From Gemmatimonadaceae bacterium (GTDB taxonomy: Bacteria; Latescibacterota; UBA2968; UBA8231): a stretch of DNA of 64,000 nt. Below the pieces are notes generated by a model. It worked only from the letters and a program-made list of their open reading frames with translations, had not been told where the DNA came from and made no database searches. This document shows positions 1-8,374 of this stretch, one piece after another (the stretch's first letter is position 1; the number at the start of each line of letters is the position of its first letter). The position numbers were made by a program, and so were the translations under genes. The stretch covers positions 35,802 to 99,801 of the forward strand of contig PBSR01000272.1 in the NCBI GenBank assembly GCA_002726335.1, in the 5' to 3' direction.

Positions 1-107
1 GGCAGCCGCATCTTGTACCCGGCCCGGTCGAACAGCTTGAACGTGGCATCCTGCAGGCTTCCAGAGGGAAACCCGATCTTCAGTGACCGTGGGGAGCTCT
101 CCGTCAT
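1..107 (-). CDS. hisG: ATP phosphoribosyltransferase, N-terminal part (cut by window edge)
   Basis: Only the first 35 codons are present; the gene runs off the left edge. The ATG is at 107. After a short leader the peptide reads LKIGFPSGSLQDATFKLF, then RAGY, which is the N-terminal strand and helix of HisG (family pattern L.I..PKGSLQ.AT..LF..AGY). HisG catalyses the first step of histidine biosynthesis, joining ATP and PRPP. The usual Lys of the PKGSL motif is Ser here. It lies 47 bases downstream of the HEAT lipoprotein stop and may share its transcript. No other his gene is in the window. Confidence 0.75.
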   Translation of the reverse strand, partial: MTESSPRSLKIGFPSGSLQDATFKLFDRAGYKMRL

Positions 108-154
108 TGTACCGTCATTTCCATCGTGCTTCTCAAGGTTGGTGTGTCTGCCGA

Positions 155-1057
155 CTATCCCTGACCCGCGAGCTTTTCGAGCACTCGGCGCGCTTCGCGT
201 TGATCCTCGATCGTTCCCCCTGCCAGCATCCGCTGCAGTGCGGCCTCGGTCTGTGGTGGCGGCCCCATGCGTTCGAGAGCGCGTACTGCCTTGGTGCGGA
301 TACTCTGGTGTGGTTCGTCGACAGCGGCCAGCAGTGCGTCGACGATGCCCGACATCATCTGTTCTCCAACGGGACCCGAGGGACGCGGTGTGTCGCCGAT
401 CGCCACCTGTCCCAGAGCCTGGACGGCGACATGGCGGACCTCTGCGGAGGGGTCTCGCGCCATGCGAATCAGCTGCGCCGACATCCCACGATAGCCCAGT
501 TCGCGGGCGCTCTGCAGCGCCACCACACGTACATCCGGGGTGGGATCGTGCAGCCCTCGTTCGACCACGTGCAGCACGGAGTCGCCCAAGCCAGCGTGGA
601 TCGAGTCGTCGTAGCAGCGGCCCAGGGCCCACACCACCTGCTGCCGAAACACTCGCGCCGGAGAATTCGTAAAACGCAGCAACGTCGGCACCGACCTGGC
701 GGCCCGCAGTTCACCGAGACCTCGCGCCGCGTAGGCGGCGACGTTGAAGGAGCTGTCATCGAGCAGACGGATCATGGCATCCGTCGCCCGTGGATCCCGG
801 ATACGCCCAAGTATACGAGCAACTTCGAACCGCACTCGCGTATAGTCGGAATAGGTCTCCTCGATCAGTCGTGGCACGACCGACTCACCGTATATGACGA
901 GCTTGCCCGCGGCTTTCTCCCGGACCTCCGGCTGCAGGCTCTTCAGCAGCGCGATGTGCGGCTCGGGATCGGGCTCGTTGCACGCCGCCACCATAGCAAT
1001 CAGTCCGAAACAGACGGCCGCCAAGGTTCGTAGCGCCAGGCTCGAGGCGACGCTCAC
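155..1057 (-). CDS. HEAT-repeat lipoprotein
   Basis: About 300 residues from a GTG at 1057, chosen because it gives a compact lipoprotein signal: a hydrophobic stretch ending MVAAC, with Cys26 as the predicted lipidated residue. A longer frame from 1141 would put about 28 polar residues before the signal. The mature part is a run of about 30-residue helical units with HEAT/PBS-lyase character (R.EVARILGRIRDPRA, then FNVAAYAARGLGELR, VRVVALQSARELG, VRHVAVQALGQV). Such repeats form a scaffold for protein binding; no enzymatic motif is visible. A TTGACA at 1107-1102 lies 45 bases upstream. The partner is unknown. Confidence 0.75.
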   Translation of the reverse strand: MSVASSLALRTLAAVCFGLIAMVAACNEPDPEPHIALLKSLQPEVREKAAGKLVIYGESVVPRLIEETYSDYTRVRFEVARILGRIRDPRATDAMIRLLDDSSFNVAAYAARGLGELRAARSVPTLLRFTNSPARVFRQQVVWALGRCYDDSIHAGLGDSVLHVVERGLHDPTPDVRVVALQSARELGYRGMSAQLIRMARDPSAEVRHVAVQALGQVAIGDTPRPSGPVGEQMMSGIVDALLAAVDEPHQSIRTKAVRALERMGPPPQTEAALQRMLAGGTIEDQREARRVLEKLAGQG

Positions 1058-1101
1058 GGCGCCACAATCCAGGTATCTATCTCGTCGTCTGTGTGCCACA
1101 G

Positions 1102-1107
1102 TGTCAA
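1102..1107 (-). promoter_or_regulatory. candidate -35 element for the HEAT lipoprotein gene
   Basis: On the minus strand these bases read TTGACA, an exact sigma-70 -35 hexamer, 45 bases before the chosen GTG. A convincing -10 at 16-18 bases spacing is not visible; a TAGATA lies 22 bases downstream. The rest of the 1058-1206 gap shows nothing else I can name. Confidence 0.35.
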
Positions 1108-1206
1108 GAATAACCCCGGTGTCAGATGCCGTCCAAAGCACTGGCAGCCCATCTGTCCCTGGCCGGAAGGGAGCAGAGAGCGACGAGTCCGCGAGTAGCA
1201 GGTGTT

Positions 1207-2223
1207 TCAGCGTTCGGCGCTGGACACGAAGGGGTCGCGGTGACGGACCTGCAGATTGTCAGAGAAGGGATAGAGATATCCCCAGGCCAACGCGCCGGAG
1301 ATCATGACGACCAGATACCATACCAGCACTCGGCGACCGAACACGGCGGCCAGAGTTCCTACCGTGTGAAACTTCGTCGCCGGCCCGGCGATGAAGAAGG
1401 CGAGAGCCGCACCGGGCGTCATCCCCAGTCGAATCATGGTCTCCACCACGGGGATCGCCCCACCGCCACAGGCGTAGAGTGGTACGCCGAGGGCGACGGC
1501 TGCCGGCACCGACCAGTGGCTGCCTGCCCCCAGCAACGACCGGATGAGTCCGGGAGACAGGAAGGTTGCCGTCAGCGAGGCAATGAAAACTCCGAGGGTG
1601 AACCAGCGGCAGATGAAGGCCAGATCTCGAGCGAAACGACGGGCCAGCGTCGGCTCCCCGACGCCAGACAGGTTGCCGGAGCCTCCGGCCACCGCGGGCA
1701 TGGCATCTGGTGGCAGCAGATCGAGGGCGAGCAGCCCGCGACCCTGAAGCAGATGAGTGCCGAGGCCCACTGCCAGACCGATGGACAGGGCCGTCACCGT
1801 CCGTGCCGTCGCCATCTCGAGGCCGAGTGCCCCGTAGGTGTAGGCAAACAGGGCCGGGTTCATCAACGGGGACGTGAACAGAAAGGCCATCAGTGGCGGT
1901 GCCGGTACACCAGAGCGCAGCACACGGGAGACCAGCGGAATCGCTGCGAAGGTGCACAGGGGAGATAACAGACCAAGGAGGGAAGCGCCCACCACGGAAC
2001 CGGCGCGATGCCTCGACAGCAGGCTGCCCAGTCGAGATCGCGGCAGATAGTGAGAGGCGAGAGCGCTCAACAACGCGCCGACGAGGAGCCAGTACCAGAG
2101 TTCGGCGAACAGTTCGAAAAAGACGATGCCCACGGCGCCGGTTCGCGTGCCGACGAGTTCGTCGCGGCACCAGTCGGCAGCAAAGTAAAGCCAGTAGCCC
2201 GGATCGAGTTGAAACCAGCGCAT
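1207..2223 (-). CDS. predicted permease, PF03773 (ArsP/YraQ-like)
   Basis: About 338 residues from the ATG at 2223; the frame extends further upstream but without membrane-protein character. Roughly eight hydrophobic segments form two halves separated by a hydrophilic loop near residues 160-200. Family-type landmarks are the LLSPLCTFAAIPLV segment (Cys90), a TSPLMNP segment (about 118-123), ACGGGAIP (251-258) and FFIAGPATK (276-284). PF03773 members are inner-membrane permeases implicated in export of organoarsenicals or metal ions, but substrates vary. The upstream region has an inverted repeat (2256-2282) that could bind a regulator. Substrate not predictable from sequence. Confidence 0.75.
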   Translation of the reverse strand: MRWFQLDPGYWLYFAADWCRDELVGTRTGAVGIVFFELFAELWYWLLVGALLSALASHYLPRSRLGSLLSRHRAGSVVGASLLGLLSPLCTFAAIPLVSRVLRSGVPAPPLMAFLFTSPLMNPALFAYTYGALGLEMATARTVTALSIGLAVGLGTHLLQGRGLLALDLLPPDAMPAVAGGSGNLSGVGEPTLARRFARDLAFICRWFTLGVFIASLTATFLSPGLIRSLLGAGSHWSVPAAVALGVPLYACGGGAIPVVETMIRLGMTPGAALAFFIAGPATKFHTVGTLAAVFGRRVLVWYLVVMISGALAWGYLYPFSDNLQVRHRDPFVSSAER

Positions 2224-2376
2224 GGTAGAGACGTCAGTAGACGGTGTCAGAAACCCGAACCGATTGTTACAGAAGCGGTTCGAGAGGTAGTGTACAGAAA
2301 GTGTCCCGTCTTTGACAACCACTGGGGGCCCCAGTAGCTTCAGCCGCTTCCCCCACCAGCAACCCCGACTACGACT
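2224..2376. promoter_or_regulatory. divergent promoter region with two inverted repeats
   Basis: It lies between the permease gene (minus) and the TPR gene (plus). It holds CGAACCG (2256-2262) and CGGTTCG (2276-2282), a perfect 7-base inverted repeat with a 13-base gap, 33-59 bases before the permease ATG. It also holds TTGACA (2312-2317, plus) followed by a perfect 7+1+7 palindrome, ACTGGGGGCCCCAGT (2321-2335), in the position of a promoter spacer; the -10 candidate TAGCTT (2335-2340) is weak. Confidence 0.4.
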
Positions 2377-3498
2377 ATGACGCCGACGAATCACGTGAAG
2401 CGATCCTGTTGCAGGCACACCGGACTGGTCTGTCTGTTCGTTCTACTGTGCAACTGCCTGGTTGCGGCGCAGACGCCCGAAGCTGTCTCCCATTACCGGG
2501 CCGGCTATACGCAGTTGCAGGGGAAGGACTACCGGAACGCCGCCATCGAGCTGGAGACTGCCGTGGGCCTCGATTCAACCTACGGAGATGCGCACTATGC
2601 CTTGGGTATGGCCCATGCCAGTCTGGGGGACTACGACAAATCGGCCACCGCCCTCGAGGCCGCTCTGCGTCACGGGGTAAGCCGTGATGATCTGGCCGGC
2701 CGCATCCCGCGTCTGCTCGGGGATCTCTACTACAAGGCCGCCCTCCGGTCGCGTCAGCAGCGTCGGTTCGGCGAAGCGATCCAGCGCTTCGAGGCATCGC
2801 TTCGGTACAATCCGGCCAACGCCCAGGCCCTCTACACGATTGGCCTGTGTCACATCAGCCTGCGGCAACCCGACAAGGCAATTCCCGTGTTCCAGGCCGC
2901 CGTCAAGGCCGATCCAACCTATGCCTGGCCGCATAAGTCGCTGGGTGACATCCATCGTCAACGAGGCGAGATGCGCCTGGCGGCCGAGATGTACGAAAAG
3001 GCAATCGCTGTTGACGGCCAGCTCGTACAGGCCCATGCCGGTCTGGCCCAGGTCCGAATCGCTTCTGACGACCTGGAGGGTGCGATTGCCACGCTGCGCA
3101 AGGCGGTCTCTCTTGACCCGAAGTACGGTGAAGGATTTGTCCTGATCGGCACAGCTCTGATCAAGTTGCAGCGCCATGGAGAGGCCATCGCACCGCTCAA
3201 TTCGGCGGTCGGGGTGGACGGCAAGAATTCCCAGGCCCGCTACCGACTGGCAGAGGCTTACCTCGGCATGGGAGAGTATCGTGCCGCCATCGAATCGGGG
3301 ATGGCCGCTGTCTCCCGACAGAAGGATTTCTACGACGCTCAGGTGATCCTCGCCGACGCCCACAGCGAATTGGGACAGCTGGAGGAGGCACTCACTTGGT
3401 ACAGTCGCGCCATCGCTGATAGCCGCTACAAGGATTATTGCGCCCACAGACTCCAGGAATTGGACTCCGCTCAGGCTCAGGCCCAGGGGCAACGGTAG
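2377..3498 (+). CDS. exported TPR protein
   Basis: 373 residues. An N-terminal signal peptide (basic KRSCCRH, hydrophobic core about 16-30, likely cleavage after the VAA near residue 31) precedes about nine tetratricopeptide repeats, for example DYRNAAIELETAVGLD, GDYDKSATALEAAL, GEMRLAAEMYEKAIAVD and DLEGAIATLRKAVSLD. TPR arrays bind peptides or partner proteins; no catalytic domain is attached. It is followed by rdgB 8 bases later and then the ABC exporter genes, so it probably heads that transcript. Specific role unknown. Confidence 0.8.
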   Translation: MTPTNHVKRSCCRHTGLVCLFVLLCNCLVAAQTPEAVSHYRAGYTQLQGKDYRNAAIELETAVGLDSTYGDAHYALGMAHASLGDYDKSATALEAALRHGVSRDDLAGRIPRLLGDLYYKAALRSRQQRRFGEAIQRFEASLRYNPANAQALYTIGLCHISLRQPDKAIPVFQAAVKADPTYAWPHKSLGDIHRQRGEMRLAAEMYEKAIAVDGQLVQAHAGLAQVRIASDDLEGAIATLRKAVSLDPKYGEGFVLIGTALIKLQRHGEAIAPLNSAVGVDGKNSQARYRLAEAYLGMGEYRAAIESGMAAVSRQKDFYDAQVILADAHSELGQLEEALTWYSRAIADSRYKDYCAHRLQELDSAQAQAQGQR

Positions 3499-3506
3499 CA
3501 TCACCG

Positions 3507-4112
3507 GTGCTGCTTGTCGCCACGGGCAATGCCGGCAAGCTCGCGGAGTTCCGCCTGCTGCTGGCGGGTACGGAGATCCGCTCGCCGGGCGACGTCGGCC
3601 TTGGAGAGTTGGACGTCGAAGAATCGGGACAGACCTTCCACGACAACGCCCTGCTCAAAGCACGGGCTCACTGCGGGGCCTCAGGGATGACCAGTGTCGC
3701 CGACGATTCCGGCCTCGAGGTGGACGCCCTCGACGGCCGTCCTGGTGTGCGGTCCGCTCGCTACGGCGGCCCCGATCTTGACGACGCGGGACGATGCCGA
3801 CGTCTCCTCGAGGAACTGAGGGATCTGCCTGACGCGGCGCGCACGGCCCGGTTCCGTTGCTGTCTGATTATCTGCTCCCCGGACGGGCGCAGCGCGTCAG
3901 TCGAGGGCACCTGCGAAGGGCGTATCCTCCACGAACCTGCTGGCGAGGCCGGCTTTGGTTACGATCCGATCTTTCACGCGCCGGAGTACGGCCGCAGTAT
4001 GGCGAGCTTGAGTCGAGCGGAGAAAGGCGCCATCAGCCACCGGGGAGGCGCCCTGCGAGCCCTGGTGCCCATCCTGCGGCGGGACTTTCCCGAACTGATG
4101 GGGCCTGGCTGA
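3507..4112 (+). CDS. rdgB: XTP/dITP pyrophosphatase (RdgB/HAM1)
   Basis: 201 residues from a GTG at 3507, chosen because the protein then begins MLLVATGNAGKL, exactly where HAM1 proteins begin. This house-cleaning enzyme hydrolyses XTP, dITP and ITP to monophosphates, keeping deaminated purines out of nucleic acids. Family motifs are intact: TGNAGK (6-11), ESGQTFHDNA (39-48), ADDSGL (65-70, catalytic Asp67), FGYDPIF and the C-terminal SHRGGA. Length is typical (about 200). It starts 8 bases after the TPR gene stop. Confidence 0.93.
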   Translation: MLLVATGNAGKLAEFRLLLAGTEIRSPGDVGLGELDVEESGQTFHDNALLKARAHCGASGMTSVADDSGLEVDALDGRPGVRSARYGGPDLDDAGRCRRLLEELRDLPDAARTARFRCCLIICSPDGRSASVEGTCEGRILHEPAGEAGFGYDPIFHAPEYGRSMASLSRAEKGAISHRGGALRALVPILRRDFPELMGPG

Positions 4113-4144
4113 GTCGGCGTCACGGCTTTCTGCAGAACGCTGAC

Positions 4145-5896
4145 ATGTTCGGGCCCTTCTCCCACTACGTTCGCCCCTACCGAAAACGGCTCCTTGTGGG
4201 CGTGGTCGCAATCGCCTGCTCCCAGGTGGCCAGTGCACTGATCCCCATGCAGATCGCCGCCGCCGTCGATGCCCTGGAATCCGGCGCCAGTGCGGCGCCC
4301 CTGACCACGGTGCGCGATCGCGTTGCCTGGGTCCTCGTTCTGGCAGCCTTCGTCGCCGTCGGCGGGTTCATCATGCGGCGGCAGATGGGTGTCTCCTCGA
4401 CCTGGATCGAGTACGACATCCGCACGACATATTTCGCTCACCTGCTGGCGCAGCCTTTGTCCTTCTATCAGGAGCATCGTACGGGTGATCTCATGGCCCG
4501 GGCCACCAACGACCTGACCCAGGTCCGTATCTTCTTCACCTATGGTCTGCGCGGCATCGCTGAGACCGCCCTGATCTTCGTCTTCTCCGTGGTGATGATG
4601 TGCCGCATCGACTGGCAGCTGTCACTGCTGGTGCTGATTCCTTTGCCCTTGATGAGCCTGTTCATCATTCGCATGGCCGCCATCGTACATACACGCTTCC
4701 GTGCAATCCAGGACTTCTTCGGCGATATCAGCAATTTCATCCAGGAGAACCTGTCCGGGATCCGTGTGGTAAAAGCATTCGTGCAGGGCCCGGCTCAAAC
4801 CCGCGTCTTCGACGGTCTCAACCAGGAGTACCTGGAGCGCAACGCCAGCCTGATCCATACCCACGCCATCTACCGTCCCCTCTCCTTCCTGATCGCCTCC
4901 ACCGGCCTCGGCATGAACCTGTGGCTCGGTGGCGAAGCCGTGGCCACAGGCAGTTTGAAAATCGGCGAGTTCGTCGCCCTCAACGCCTATCTCACGCTGC
5001 TGATCCGACCGGTCTCCTACGTTGGCTGGATCATCGATCGCTCCCAGCGGGCGCTGGTCGCCATGCGCCGCATCAACGAGGTCCTCGCCATCGAGCCGGG
5101 CATTTCGGACCGCATGGTGTCGGCTGCATCGGTCGCACCGCCGGAGTGTGTATCCGGCAGATTGCAGTTCGAGGGGGTCGGCTTTGCCTACGACGACATG
5201 GCGGCTCTGCAAGGCGTGGATCTCGACCTGGCTGCCGGGACCACGCTGGGCATCGTCGGTCGTGTGGGGTCAGGCAAGACAACCCTCGCGAGGCTGATTC
5301 CGCGCCTCATCGAACCGACAGCAGGTCGGATTCTTCTCGATGGTGTGCCTCTCGACGAGTGGCCTCTGGCCCGGCTGCGGCAGGCCATTGGCTATGTTGC
5401 GCAGACCCCCTTCCTGTTCTCCGATGCAGTCGGGGCCAACATGGGCTACGCCGTAGAGGAGGCTACACCGGACCAGATCCGCCAGGCCGCCGAAGAGGCC
5501 CAGGTACGAGCAGATGTGGAGGAGTTTGAAGAGGGTTTCGACACGGTCATCGGCGAGCGGGGCGTGACCTTGTCCGGGGGACAGAAACAGCGCACCACAC
5601 TGGCGCGCGCACTCTTGATGCGTCCCGAAATCCTCATCCTCGACGACTCCCTGTCCGCCGTCGACACGGAGACGGAGGAGGCGATTCTCGGCCACCTGCG
5701 ACGCATCATGGCGCAGCGCACAACGATCCTGATCGCCCACCGAATCTCGACTCTGCGCGACGCCGACCACATCATCGTCCTCGATGAGGGCTGCATCACC
5801 GAGCAGGGCACACACGCCGAGCTGATCTCGGCCGGCGGCCTCTACGCCGACCTGGCTCGGCGTCAGCAACTGGCGGCCGAACTCGACGAGATGTGA
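4145..5896 (+). CDS. ABC exporter subunit with degenerate ATPase site (MdlA/TM287-like)
   Basis: 583 residues from ATG 4145, which begins directly at the transmembrane domain (MFGPFSHYVRPYRKR). A six-helix exporter domain fills the first about 310 residues and a nucleotide-binding domain the rest: Walker A GRVGSGKTT (from 372), signature LSGGQKQ (476-482) and Walker B ILILDDS. The residue after the Walker B Asp500 is Asp501, not the catalytic Glu. That Asp is the hallmark of the degenerate partner in heterodimeric exporters such as TM287/288 and BmrCD. The canonical partner follows after one base. Exports lipids, drugs or peptides; substrate unknown. Confidence 0.9.
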   Translation: MFGPFSHYVRPYRKRLLVGVVAIACSQVASALIPMQIAAAVDALESGASAAPLTTVRDRVAWVLVLAAFVAVGGFIMRRQMGVSSTWIEYDIRTTYFAHLLAQPLSFYQEHRTGDLMARATNDLTQVRIFFTYGLRGIAETALIFVFSVVMMCRIDWQLSLLVLIPLPLMSLFIIRMAAIVHTRFRAIQDFFGDISNFIQENLSGIRVVKAFVQGPAQTRVFDGLNQEYLERNASLIHTHAIYRPLSFLIASTGLGMNLWLGGEAVATGSLKIGEFVALNAYLTLLIRPVSYVGWIIDRSQRALVAMRRINEVLAIEPGISDRMVSAASVAPPECVSGRLQFEGVGFAYDDMAALQGVDLDLAAGTTLGIVGRVGSGKTTLARLIPRLIEPTAGRILLDGVPLDEWPLARLRQAIGYVAQTPFLFSDAVGANMGYAVEEATPDQIRQAAEEAQVRADVEEFEEGFDTVIGERGVTLSGGQKQRTTLARALLMRPEILILDDSLSAVDTETEEAILGHLRRIMAQRTTILIAHRISTLRDADHIIVLDEGCITEQGTHAELISAGGLYADLARRQQLAAELDEM

Positions 5897-5897
5897 T

Positions 5898-7691
5898 GTG
5901 AGTCCCGTGGATCTCACCAACGAAGAGGAGGTGCAGGAGCGGCCCTTCAACCTGCGGCTCGTGCTCCGCCTCGTCGCCTACCTGGGACCATACAAGCTCC
6001 GGGTGGTAGCTGCCCTTTCGCTGATCCTGCTGACGGCGATATCCAGTCAACTCGGGCCCCGGTTGACTCAGATAGGCGTCGACGAGCACATCCTGGAGGG
6101 TGATCTCCACGGCCTCCATGTCATTATCGCCTTCTATTTCGCCAGCCTGGTGGTTCAGTACCTCGCCCAGTACGGGCAGACGAGAGTTACCGAGCTGATG
6201 GGACAGCACGTCATGCGAGATCTGCGCCGGCAGATCTTCGTGCACCTGCAACGACTGCCCATGCGGTACTTCGACCGCACCCCCATCGGTCGCACGATGA
6301 CACGCACGACGAATGACGTGGAAGCTCTCAACGAATTCTTCAGCGAAGGCATCGTCTCCGTGTTCATGGATCTGGCGACGCTGATCGTCATCATCGTGCT
6401 GATGGCCGACATGAGCCTCAAGCTGACACTGGTCTCCTGCACCGTGATCCCGGTGCTGGCTGTGACCACCTTCTACCTGCAGGGTAAGGCGATGGTCGCC
6501 TACCGCGAGCTCCGCCGCCGGTTGGCCCGCCTCAACGCCTATCTGCAGGAGAACATCACCGGGATGGAGGTGGTGCAGCTCTTCAATCGCCAGCAGCGCA
6601 ACCTCCGTGACTTCGACGCTGAGCACCTGCCGTATCGCCGGGCCGAGGATCGTGAAATCTTCTACTACGCCCTCTTCTTCCCCTTCACGGAGTTCGTCGG
6701 CACGGTGGGGATGGCGCTGATCGTGTGGTATGGCGCCGGCGCCGTCGTGCAGGACGCCATCGGCCTGGGGGTTCTCGTCGCCTTCGTCCAGTACATACGG
6801 CGTTTTTTCCGGCCCATCATGGACATCTCTGACCGCTACGCCCTGATGCAGAGCGCCATGGCGGCTTCGGAGAGGATCTTCGAACTCCTCGACACGCCGA
6901 CGGAGCCGACCGGTGGTCCCAGGGGCACGACGGGCCATCGCCCGGAAGGACTCGCTATCGAATTCGATCGGGTCTTCTTCAAGTACGATCCGCAGGCAGC
7001 AGACTGGATTCTGAGAGATGTCTCCTTCCGTGTCACCGCTGGACAGAGTCTGGCCCTCGTGGGCGCTACCGGATCCGGCAAGACGACCGTCGTCAACCTG
7101 CTGTGCCGCTTCTACGAGATCCAGCAGGGGGCTGTTCGCGTGGACGGTCTCGATGTTCGCGAATGGGACGTGGAGGCGCTACGACGGCGTATCGGCATCG
7201 TGCAGCAGGATGTGTTTCTGTTCTCAGGAGATATCGAGGGCAACATCCGCCTGGGAGAGGCACAGATATCCAGTGACCAGGTGCGCACCGTGGCACGGTA
7301 CGTCAACGCCGACCGCTTCGTAGAGCGCCTGCCGCGGGGCTACAGTCAACCGGTGGCCGAAGGCGGCACGAGTCTGTCGGCTGGTCAGCGTCAACTGCTG
7401 TCCTTTGCTCGCGCCCTGGCCTTTGACCCGACGATCCTCGTGCTCGACGAGGCGACATCGAGCATCGACACCGAAACCGAGCAACTCATCCAGGAGGCGA
7501 TCTCGCGTCTGATGCGGGAGCGGACCTCAGTCGTCATCGCCCATCGACTGTCGACGATCCGTACTGCCGACCAGATCCTGGTGCTGTATCACGGCGAGGT
7601 CCGGGAGCGTGGTAAGCACGAGGAACTGGTGGCCGAGGATGGGATCTACGCCCGCCTGTACCGCCTCCACGGCAGCGGTGAGGACCGGTGA
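5898..7691 (+). CDS. ABC exporter subunit with canonical ATPase site (MdlB/TM288-like)
   Basis: 597 residues from a GTG at 5898, one base after the stop of its partner. It has a polar N-terminal extension (about 20 residues), a six-helix transmembrane domain and a nucleotide-binding domain with Walker A GATGSGKTT (from 389), signature LSAGQRQ (493-499) and Walker B ILVLDEATSSID with Asp517 and catalytic Glu518. Gly is replaced by Ala in the third position of LSGGQ. With the preceding gene it should form an asymmetric inner-membrane exporter in which only one composite site hydrolyses ATP efficiently. Confidence 0.9.
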   Translation: MSPVDLTNEEEVQERPFNLRLVLRLVAYLGPYKLRVVAALSLILLTAISSQLGPRLTQIGVDEHILEGDLHGLHVIIAFYFASLVVQYLAQYGQTRVTELMGQHVMRDLRRQIFVHLQRLPMRYFDRTPIGRTMTRTTNDVEALNEFFSEGIVSVFMDLATLIVIIVLMADMSLKLTLVSCTVIPVLAVTTFYLQGKAMVAYRELRRRLARLNAYLQENITGMEVVQLFNRQQRNLRDFDAEHLPYRRAEDREIFYYALFFPFTEFVGTVGMALIVWYGAGAVVQDAIGLGVLVAFVQYIRRFFRPIMDISDRYALMQSAMAASERIFELLDTPTEPTGGPRGTTGHRPEGLAIEFDRVFFKYDPQAADWILRDVSFRVTAGQSLALVGATGSGKTTVVNLLCRFYEIQQGAVRVDGLDVREWDVEALRRRIGIVQQDVFLFSGDIEGNIRLGEAQISSDQVRTVARYVNADRFVERLPRGYSQPVAEGGTSLSAGQRQLLSFARALAFDPTILVLDEATSSIDTETEQLIQEAISRLMRERTSVVIAHRLSTIRTADQILVLYHGEVRERGKHEELVAEDGIYARLYRLHGSGEDR

Positions 7692-7712
7692 GGGTTGGGC
7701 GCGGCGATGTGG

Positions 7713-7808
7713 TCAGTCGGCGGCGTCCTCAAACTGCTCCAGCAGCGATCCGAACAGCAGGATCCCTGTCACCAGACCCGCAACCATACCCAGCAGAAAA
7801 CGGATCAC
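7713..7808 (-). CDS. 31-residue membrane microprotein
   Basis: A GTG at 7808 opens a 31-codon frame: MIRFLLGMVAGLVTGILLFG, then SLLEQFEDAAD. It has one Gly-rich hydrophobic helix (about 3-23) and an acidic tail, a small single-span or membrane-associated protein. Evidence for translation is its GTGA overlap with the stop of the preceding coiled-coil gene (7805-7808), the coupling seen across this window, and the sharp hydrophobic/acidic division. The Gly-zipper-like helix resembles the one in the YtxH-like protein two genes upstream. No known function. Confidence 0.6.
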   Translation of the reverse strand: MIRFLLGMVAGLVTGILLFGSLLEQFEDAAD

Positions 7809-8125
7809 GGAGACTGTTCGTCGCCCGGGCGACGAACTCCGGCGTAGACGATGTCGTTCAGCTCCGCCTCCCGCTGCCGGATGTCGGCCTTGAGCCCGTC
7901 GATCCGCTCCTTCATCGTCAGTAACTGATGGTCGCCATCCAGCCCACCGTCGTGCAGGCGCCGATAGACTTCCTCGCCAAGTTCGGCATAGGTCGTGCGC
8001 AGGCGGCGACGGATGGCTGCCATGTCGGCGCGAACCTTCAGAGCCTGCCCGAAGAGCTTGCCGCGACCGGCTACTTCCGCGAAGCGTTCCTTGAGGGTGT
8101 CAGTTATTTGCTGCTTCGTCGGCAT
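7805..8125 (-). CDS. small coiled-coil protein
   Basis: About 106 residues. The ATG at 8125 is preferred over the one at 8131 because a GAGG lies six bases before it. No signal peptide. The protein is highly charged and almost entirely helical, with heptad-like runs (MAAIRRRLRTTYAELGEEVYRRL, in two shorter parts, then MKERIDGLKADIRQREAELNDIV). It overlaps the end of the YtxH-like gene by 26 bases and is coupled to the microprotein downstream. It is probably a cytoplasmic partner of these membrane proteins. Not a recognised family. Confidence 0.65.
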   Translation of the reverse strand: MPTKQQITDTLKERFAEVAGRGKLFGQALKVRADMAAIRRRLRTTYAELGEEVYRRLHDGGLDGDHQLLTMKERIDGLKADIRQREAELNDIVYAGVRRPGDEQSP

Positions 8126-8351
8126 CCTCATCCTCGCTGCGATGAACCATCAGGTCTTCGACCTTCTCGACGACCTGATCGCGTTTTTCCTCGGCACGAC
8201 GGGCCAGTTTGCGGCGGGGGATGTAGCCACGATGGGGTGCCATCAGCACACCCAGTATCGCGCCGAAGACGATGCCGGCCAGACAACCTGCCAGGAAGCC
8301 GATCAGGCTGCCACTGCTGTTCTTGCTGCTGTGATGCCGCACGTAGGGCAT
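8100..8351 (-). CDS. YtxH-like membrane protein
   Basis: 83 residues from ATG 8351, set by a strong AAGGAG seven bases upstream. After a polar start there is one Gly-rich transmembrane helix (about 14-36, LIGFLAGCLAGIVFGAILG), a PHRG turn, and a basic then acidic helical tail (RRKLARRAEEKRDQVVEKVEDL). This layout matches YtxH-domain proteins: short, single-span, with a charged cytoplasmic coil, often linked to envelope or general stress. It heads a three-gene operon with a coiled-coil protein and a microprotein. Role inferred only from resemblance. Confidence 0.7.
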   Translation of the reverse strand: MPYVRHHSSKNSSGSLIGFLAGCLAGIVFGAILGVLMAPHRGYIPRRKLARRAEEKRDQVVEKVEDLMVHRSEDEDADEAANN

Positions 8352-8374
8352 AGCCACACTCCTTATGGGTTTCG

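Noticed and set aside
13..672. Plus-strand open frame at the left edge
   Set aside because: The minus strand encodes hisG and the HEAT lipoprotein here; the plus frame has no protein-like pattern.
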